From Rikenellaceae bacterium (lineage in GTDB: Bacteria; Bacteroidota; Bacteroidia; Bacteroidales; UBA932): a stretch of 16,592 nt of DNA. The DNA lies in the NCBI GenBank assembly GCA_900771005.1, contig CAAGMI010000354.1, positions 1-16,592 of the forward strand, given 5' to 3'. The notes beneath the pieces are model-generated. The model was not told the origin of the DNA and made no database searches. It was given only the letters and a program-made list of their open reading frames with translations. The position numbers were made by a program, and so were the translations under genes. This document shows, in pieces, positions 12,872-16,592 of this stretch; positions within the stretch are counted from its first letter, which is position 1; every line of letters begins with the position of its first letter.

Positions 12872-15079
12872 ATGGAAAGAGTGACGCTATTGCCTTCGGA
12901 GAAGCTTATCAACGGCTGGATAGATCCGAAGTATCTGCCTGAGGGCAAAGATAAATACTATATAAGGAACCGCCAGGTGCGTGCTCCAAAGGGTGGTTGG
13001 CGCCATCTTAAAAATGACGAGATAGAAAGGCTTGTCAAGAATATCAACACTGCGTCAAGTTGGGACACGATATGGGTGACGGATGAATTTGATCCGAGCA
13101 TGCTCAAGAACAACAGGTTCTACGGGACAGTGAGGATAGGCAGGGTGATGGACGCCGGTCTCCAGTATCACGACCTGAGACTTCCGGTCGGGATAACCAA
13201 TTCATCGATCCATTCCTGCGACATAGGTAATGACTGTGCGATTCACGACGTTCATTATCTGTCCCATTATATAATAGGGGACAGATGCATGCTGTTCAAT
13301 ATCAATGAAATGTCATGCACTGACCACGCCAAGTTCGGCAATGGAATCTTAAAGGACGGAGAAGAAGAAAAAGTCAGAGTCGTTCTTGACATTATGAATG
13401 AAACAGGCTGCCGTGGAGTCTATCCGTTTGACGGGATGATCGCCGCGGATGCCTATATGTGGGGGAAATACATCGATGACAGCGCATTGCAGCAGAGGCT
13501 CAGGGAAATAACTCAGAGCCATATTGATTCGCACCGCGGATATTACGGAACCGTGGGTGAGGGCTGTGTAATAAAGACTTCTTCCATCATAAAGGATGTC
13601 AAGATCGGCAGCAGCTGCTACATAAAGGGCGCCGGCAAGCTCAAGAACATAACCATCAATTCATCGGATAAGGAACCTTCGCAGATCGGGGAAGGCGTGA
13701 TCCTGGTGAACGGTATCGTGGGCTTCGGTTGCCGTATTTTCTATAACTGCACTGCAGTGAAGTTTGTCATAGGCAACAATTCCAGTCTGAAGTACGGAGC
13801 GAGAATGCTCAATTCAGTGCTTGGAGACAACAGCACAATTTCCTGCTGCGAGGTTCTCAACAACCTGATATTCCCTGCCCACGAGCAGCACCATAACAAC
13901 TCTTTCCTAATTGCCTCCACTGTGCTGGGGCAGAGCAATATGGCTGCGGGAGCCACGGTCGGGTCAAATCACAATTCCCGCTCCAATGACAATGAAATCG
14001 TGGCGGGGAGAGGTTTCTGGCCGGGACTGTGCTCTTCGGTGAAGCATTCGAGCAGGTTTGCCAGCTTTACTCTTCTTTCCAAGGGGGCATACCCTTTTGA
14101 GATGAACATAAAACTTCCTTTCAGCCTGGTTTATGACAATCCGAAGGACGGGGAGCTGGTGGTCAAGCCTGCTTTCTGGTGGACGGACAACATGTATGCC
14201 CTTTGCAGAAACAACTGGAAATATCAGACCAGGGATGTCAGGATCACGAAGGCGCAGAATATTGAATTCGACGCATTTGCTCCCGACAGTATGGAAGAAG
14301 TTGTCGAGGCAAGGGGACTCCTTGAGATATGGGTGGCCAGGGCATGGTACAGGAAGCAGGGCCTTTCCTGCGGGAAGTGTTCCGACAAGCAGCTCAAAGT
14401 CAAGGGAAAGGAACTTCTTGCCGGCGATCCTGAACTTGTGAACTCGCTTGAGGTGCTGGGAGAAGGGATGGAGAAAGGGCGCAGGAAAGTCAGCATACAC
14501 AATGTGAGCAATGCGTATGACGCCTATGGAGATATGCTCGTCCATTATGCCATGACAAATGTTATGGACTATCTTGACGCCAATCCGGGGGAAAGTCTGG
14601 CATCGGTGTCTGAACTGTTCAAGGGGCGTCGTCAGAAGGAGTGGATAAATCTCGGAGGCCAGTTGATGACCACCACGGATTTTGACAGGCTGCGCTCCGA
14701 TATCTGCAAAGGAAAGCTTAACAGTTGGGCGGAGATACACAAGCGTTACAATGATATTTGGAAACACTATCCGATTGACAAACTCCGTCACGCGTATAAT
14801 GCTCTTTGCGGTGTCCTGGAAGTTGATGCCATTTCCTCAGAAGGATGGAAGAATGTAGTCGAAAGAGAGAAATGTATCCGTAGATTCATCTGTGAACAGG
14901 TGAGGTATACGAGACAGAAAGACTATGACAATGATTTCCGCAAGGCCACGTTCCGCAATGATGCTGAGATGGTTGCAGCCATCGGGACCTTGGATGAAAA
15001 CAGCTTTGTAAAGCAGAATGCTGCCGAAACGGAGGAAATTTTAAAGAAGCTCGAGAGTTTGGCGCGCAAATTGAAATAA
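12872..15079 (+). CDS. DUF4954 family protein with left-handed beta-helix (hexapeptide) region
   Basis: A 735-residue cytosolic protein of the DUF4954 family, found mostly in Bacteroidetes. No signal peptide or membrane helix is visible. Residues about 90-390 contain irregular hexapeptide-like repeats (isoleucine/valine every six residues, for example SIIKDVKIGSSCYIKGAGKLKNITI and GARMLNSVLGDNSTISCCEVLNNLIF), which predict a left-handed beta-helix like those of nucleotidyltransferases or acyltransferases. A conserved His-rich stretch (FPAHEQHHNNSF, about 331-342) and GATVGSNHNSR follow. The C-terminal third is helical and ends in a likely coiled coil (NAAETEEILKKLESLARK). The beta-helix suggests sugar-nucleotide or acyl-transfer chemistry, but no reaction is established. 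Position after a flippase and a PPIase hints at an envelope pathway. Confidence 0.85.
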   Translation: MERVTLLPSEKLINGWIDPKYLPEGKDKYYIRNRQVRAPKGGWRHLKNDEIERLVKNINTASSWDTIWVTDEFDPSMLKNNRFYGTVRIGRVMDAGLQYHDLRLPVGITNSSIHSCDIGNDCAIHDVHYLSHYIIGDRCMLFNINEMSCTDHAKFGNGILKDGEEEKVRVVLDIMNETGCRGVYPFDGMIAADAYMWGKYIDDSALQQRLREITQSHIDSHRGYYGTVGEGCVIKTSSIIKDVKIGSSCYIKGAGKLKNITINSSDKEPSQIGEGVILVNGIVGFGCRIFYNCTAVKFVIGNNSSLKYGARMLNSVLGDNSTISCCEVLNNLIFPAHEQHHNNSFLIASTVLGQSNMAAGATVGSNHNSRSNDNEIVAGRGFWPGLCSSVKHSSRFASFTLLSKGAYPFEMNIKLPFSLVYDNPKDGELVVKPAFWWTDNMYALCRNNWKYQTRDVRITKAQNIEFDAFAPDSMEEVVEARGLLEIWVARAWYRKQGLSCGKCSDKQLKVKGKELLAGDPELVNSLEVLGEGMEKGRRKVSIHNVSNAYDAYGDMLVHYAMTNVMDYLDANPGESLASVSELFKGRRQKEWINLGGQLMTTTDFDRLRSDICKGKLNSWAEIHKRYNDIWKHYPIDKLRHAYNALCGVLEVDAISSEGWKNVVEREKCIRRFICEQVRYTRQKDYDNDFRKATFRNDAEMVAAIGTLDENSFVKQNAAETEEILKKLESLARKLK

Positions 15080-15114
15080 ATTTAACCGAAATAGTTTTTT
15101 CATAGGTTAAATTT
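15078..15114. repeat. 10-bp inverted repeat after the DUF4954 gene
   Basis: AAATTTAACC (15078-15087) and GGTTAAATTT (15105-15114) are exact reverse complements around a 17-nt loop that includes six T. It begins at the DUF4954 stop codon. It may stabilise the 3' end of the mRNA or be part of the termination region. Confidence 0.5.
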
Positions 15115-15130
15115 TAGGTTAGAATTCTTT

Positions 15131-15156
15131 AAGCCCCTGTCGTGAGATAGGGGCTT
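15131..15156. terminator. Bidirectional terminator hairpin between convergent genes
   Basis: AAGCCCCTGTC (15131-15141) pairs with GATAGGGGCTT (15146-15156) over 11 bp with one G-U pair and a GTGA loop. The T-runs on either side are weak. It lies between the DUF4954 gene (+) and the chromate transporter pair (-), so it probably serves both directions. Confidence 0.75.
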
Positions 15157-15161
15157 ATTGA

Positions 15162-15731
15162 TTAATATATGACCAGGCCGACGGCGCCGGCCACGAGAAT
15201 CATCAGGATCGGATTGGTTTTCCCCCGCAGGGACAGTACAAGTGCGGCAAAGAACAAGGCCCAGCTCTTCCAGTCAGGAAAATTTTCTTCGAGGACACGC
15301 ACCTGCGGCAGTATTCCATCCCAGCTGAAGCGGAACATCAGGATCAAGGCTGCTGCTCCGATGAGACCCACTACCACAGGTTTCAAGGCATTCATCGTCC
15401 CTTTGAATACCGGGCTCTCGTGGAATTTGGAGTAAAATTTGACCAGGGCCAGGAAAATCAGGAAAGAAGGCAGCACTATGGCGGACGTGGCTATTGCGGA
15501 TCCGGCCACTCCTCCGACTTCATACCCCACGTATGTAGCGCAGTTGATGCCGATAGGACCCGGCGTAGTCTGTGAAATTGCCACGATATCGGTAAATGCT
15601 TCTTCCGTGATCCAGTGATGGACGGAGACGACCTGTGTCTGTATCAGGGAAATCATTGCGCCGCCTCCGCCGAAATTGAACAGTCCTATCAGAAGGAATG
15701 TAGTGAAAAGATCCCAAAGAACCCCTGTCAT
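15162..15731 (-). CDS. Chromate transporter family protein (short CHR domain), second of pair
   Basis: A 189-residue single-domain CHR protein. The domain starts with LFTTFLLIGLFNFGGGGAMISLIQ, matching the FxxIGxxxFGGG signature, and continues with AISQTTPGPIGINCATYVGYEVGG, the conserved Q-x-TPGP-x-x-x-N block. About five or six hydrophobic helices follow. Short CHR proteins come in tandem pairs that work together as a transporter of the chromate family (CHR/ChrA); chromate itself need not be the natural substrate. I use the ATG at 15729-15731 because the domain begins eight residues later; the frame is open further upstream but out of register with the family. This start overlaps the stop codon of the first gene as ATGA. 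Confidence 0.9.
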   Translation of the reverse strand: MTGVLWDLFTTFLLIGLFNFGGGGAMISLIQTQVVSVHHWITEEAFTDIVAISQTTPGPIGINCATYVGYEVGGVAGSAIATSAIVLPSFLIFLALVKFYSKFHESPVFKGTMNALKPVVVGLIGAAALILMFRFSWDGILPQVRVLEENFPDWKSWALFFAALVLSLRGKTNPILMILVAGAVGLVIY

Positions 15732-16276
15732 CCGCGTCGGCCCTCCTTTGCCATGCATATCGCCACCGCACAAACAAGTACGGTGAGTATTATATATATA
15801 GGAGAAACCGACAGAAATGCTATCGCAAACATTGTGGCGAAACTGAGGGCCCAGGCCCACCAGGTTTTGTTGCCTCTGCGGGCCATCCTGACCATAGGAA
15901 CCAGGATCAGGGCGATGGCTACCGGACGGATGCTTTTGAATATCTTGATGTAGATAGGATTTTCCCGGATGGTTGTGAAGACTGCCGCAATGAGGAGTAT
16001 CATCAGGAAGGAAGGCAGAATGGCCCCTATGGTGGCGGCTATGCTTCCCTTGATGCCTCTTATCCTGTAACCGGCGTATATGGACATGTTCACTGCCAGC
16101 AAACCGGGTGCGCTCTGCGCCAGAACCACTATCTCGGGAATCTCGTGTTCCGGGATCCAGCCTCTTTTTGTTATCTCCCTTTCGATGACTGGAATCATCG
16201 CGTATCCCCCTCCGACGGTGAAGGTCCCTATCTTCGAGAAAACCAGAAACAAATCCAATAACGAGGCCTTTTTCAT
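15728..16276 (-). CDS. Chromate transporter family protein (short CHR domain), first of pair
   Basis: A 182-residue single-domain CHR protein with LFLVFSKIGTFTVGGGYAMIPVI (9-31) and LAQSAPGLLAVNMSIYAGYRIRG (52-74), the two family signatures. The remaining part is hydrophobic, with a basic loop (MARRGNK). It is the N-terminal partner of the pair with the 15162-15731 gene, which overlaps it by 4 nt, so both are probably made in equal amounts and pair in the membrane. It is transcribed away from the rRNA operon. Confidence 0.9.
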   Translation of the reverse strand: MKKASLLDLFLVFSKIGTFTVGGGYAMIPVIEREITKRGWIPEHEIPEIVVLAQSAPGLLAVNMSIYAGYRIRGIKGSIAATIGAILPSFLMILLIAAVFTTIRENPIYIKIFKSIRPVAIALILVPMVRMARRGNKTWWAWALSFATMFAIAFLSVSPIYIILTVLVCAVAICMAKEGRRG

Positions 16277-16294
16277 GCGGAAACGTTGTTAACA

Positions 16295-16330
16295 CAAAAA
16301 TAATCAAAAAAAAGTTTGGCAGAATACAAA
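16295..16330 (-). promoter_or_regulatory. Possible promoter of the chromate transporter pair
   Basis: On the minus strand, TATTTTTG (16302-16295) matches TAnnTTTG 18 nt before the start codon. A TTTG at 16330-16327 is 24 nt upstream, somewhat far for a -33 element. It interleaves with the divergent rRNA promoter (16315-16345). Confidence 0.5.
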
Positions 16331-16345
16331 AAGTAGTTATCTTTG
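16315..16345 (+). promoter_or_regulatory. rRNA operon promoter
   Basis: TTTG at 16315-16318 and TATCTTTG at 16338-16345 are separated by 19 nt, an ideal Bacteroidetes promoter. A run of eight A (16306-16313, within CAAAAAAAAG) just upstream could act as an UP-like element. Transcription should start near 16350. Confidence 0.85.
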
Positions 16346-16490
16346 CAGCCCGTTTCGAAAGAGACGAAACGATCTTTGATAATATTGAGAAGAAAGTACA
16401 AGCAAGTACCGAATAATTTAATTAATCGAGAACGTTAATTCTGAACGAATTAAAAATTGTCAGGAATCAAGCTAGAAGTATAAAGAATAT
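16346..16490 (+). other. Pre-16S rRNA leader
   Basis: The predicted leader opens with a 7-bp hairpin, CGTTTCG 16351-16357 / CGAAACG 16365-16371. It is followed at once by GATCTTTGAT (16371-16380), placed and composed like the boxA-type antitermination element seen before rRNA genes. A second hairpin, TTAATTC 16435-16441 / GAATTAA 16447-16453, lies before the mature 5' end. The remainder is AT-rich and probably pairs with the 16S 3' flank for processing. Confidence 0.6.
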
Positions 16491-16592
16491 ACAAAGAAGA
16501 GTTTGATCCTGGCTCAGGATGAACGCTAGCGGCAGGCTTAACACATGCAAGTCGAGGGGCAGCGCGGGGTAGCAATACTCTGGCGGCGACCG
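16491..16592 (+). rRNA. rrs: 16S ribosomal RNA, 5' end (partial)
   Basis: The universal 5' block GAAGAGTTTGATCCTGGCTC and the following GATGAACGCTAGCGGCAGGC are present. By alignment with the E. coli 5' end I place base 1 at about 16491. Only about 102 nt are inside the window. The sequence before the first variable region (CTTAACACATGCAAGTCGAG) and the GGGGCAGCGCGGGG segment are typical of Bacteroidales. Confidence 0.97.

Noticed and set aside
13078..13087. Third copy of GACGGATGAA inside the DUF4954 gene
   Set aside because: It lies in normal coding sequence without the accompanying GGTACC block, so it is a chance match.
13964..14791. Minus-strand open frame inside the DUF4954 gene
   Set aside because: No recognisable domain or promoter; the sense frame is a well-formed family member.
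15732..16307. Upstream extension of the second chromate transporter gene on the minus strand
   Set aside because: The extension has no family similarity, is Arg/His-rich as expected of an out-of-frame shadow, and overlaps the first CHR gene entirely.

Overview
The window looks like a chromosomal segment of a Bacteroidales bacterium (phylum Bacteroidota); I cannot resolve the family. Four things support this. The 5' end of a 16S rRNA gene at the right edge reads as Bacteroidales. Several genes have Bacteroidetes-type promoters (-33 TTG/TTTG, about 19-22 nt, -7 TAnnTTTG). The start codons lack Shine-Dalgarno sequences. Several proteins are typical of the group, including a DUF4954 protein, a B-type cytochrome b for fumarate reductase, and L13 beginning (M)DTQSYKT.

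Layout. 1-225: GC-rich, partly structured DNA with no gene I can identify, ending in a promoter. 262-1419 (+): a CatA-like O-acyltransferase and a small membrane-anchored 2x[4Fe-4S] protein. 1416-2588 (-): a DUF418 membrane protein, convergent with the previous pair. 2794-5661: a low-quality accessory stretch with a frameshifted lipoprotein (+), an internally deleted tyrosine recombinase remnant (-), a beheaded and frameshifted metallophosphoesterase (-), and one intact leucine-rich-repeat surface lipoprotein (-). 5684-6373 (-): a cytochrome b subunit of fumarate reductase/succinate dehydrogenase. Its usual partners frdA and frdB are absent, and the accessory stretch sits where they would be expected.

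6470-10685 (+): a translation block, pyrH-frr and then rplM-rpsI-rpsB-tsf. It has Bacteroidetes promoters before pyrH and before rplM, a hairpin at the 5' end of the rplM transcript, and a strongly structured 143-nt spacer before rpsB that is a good candidate for a ribosomal-protein leader. It closes with a strong intrinsic terminator. 10752-15079 (+): an envelope-type operon of a Wzx/MATE-like polysaccharide flippase, a cyclophilin-type lipoprotein PPIase (ATGA overlap with the flippase) and a 735-aa DUF4954 protein. 15162-16276 (-): a pair of short CHR-domain chromate transporter genes overlapping by ATGA, convergent with the DUF4954 gene across a hairpin terminator. 16315-16592 (+): the rRNA promoter, the pre-16S leader and the first ~102 nt of 16S rRNA.

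The most interesting signals are the candidate leader RNA before rpsB, the leader hairpin before rplM, the apparent separation of frdC from frdAB by a decayed accessory island, and the two poorly characterised gene pairings (CatA-like plus ferredoxin-like; flippase plus PPIase plus DUF4954). I saw no CRISPR array, complete insertion sequence or tRNA gene.
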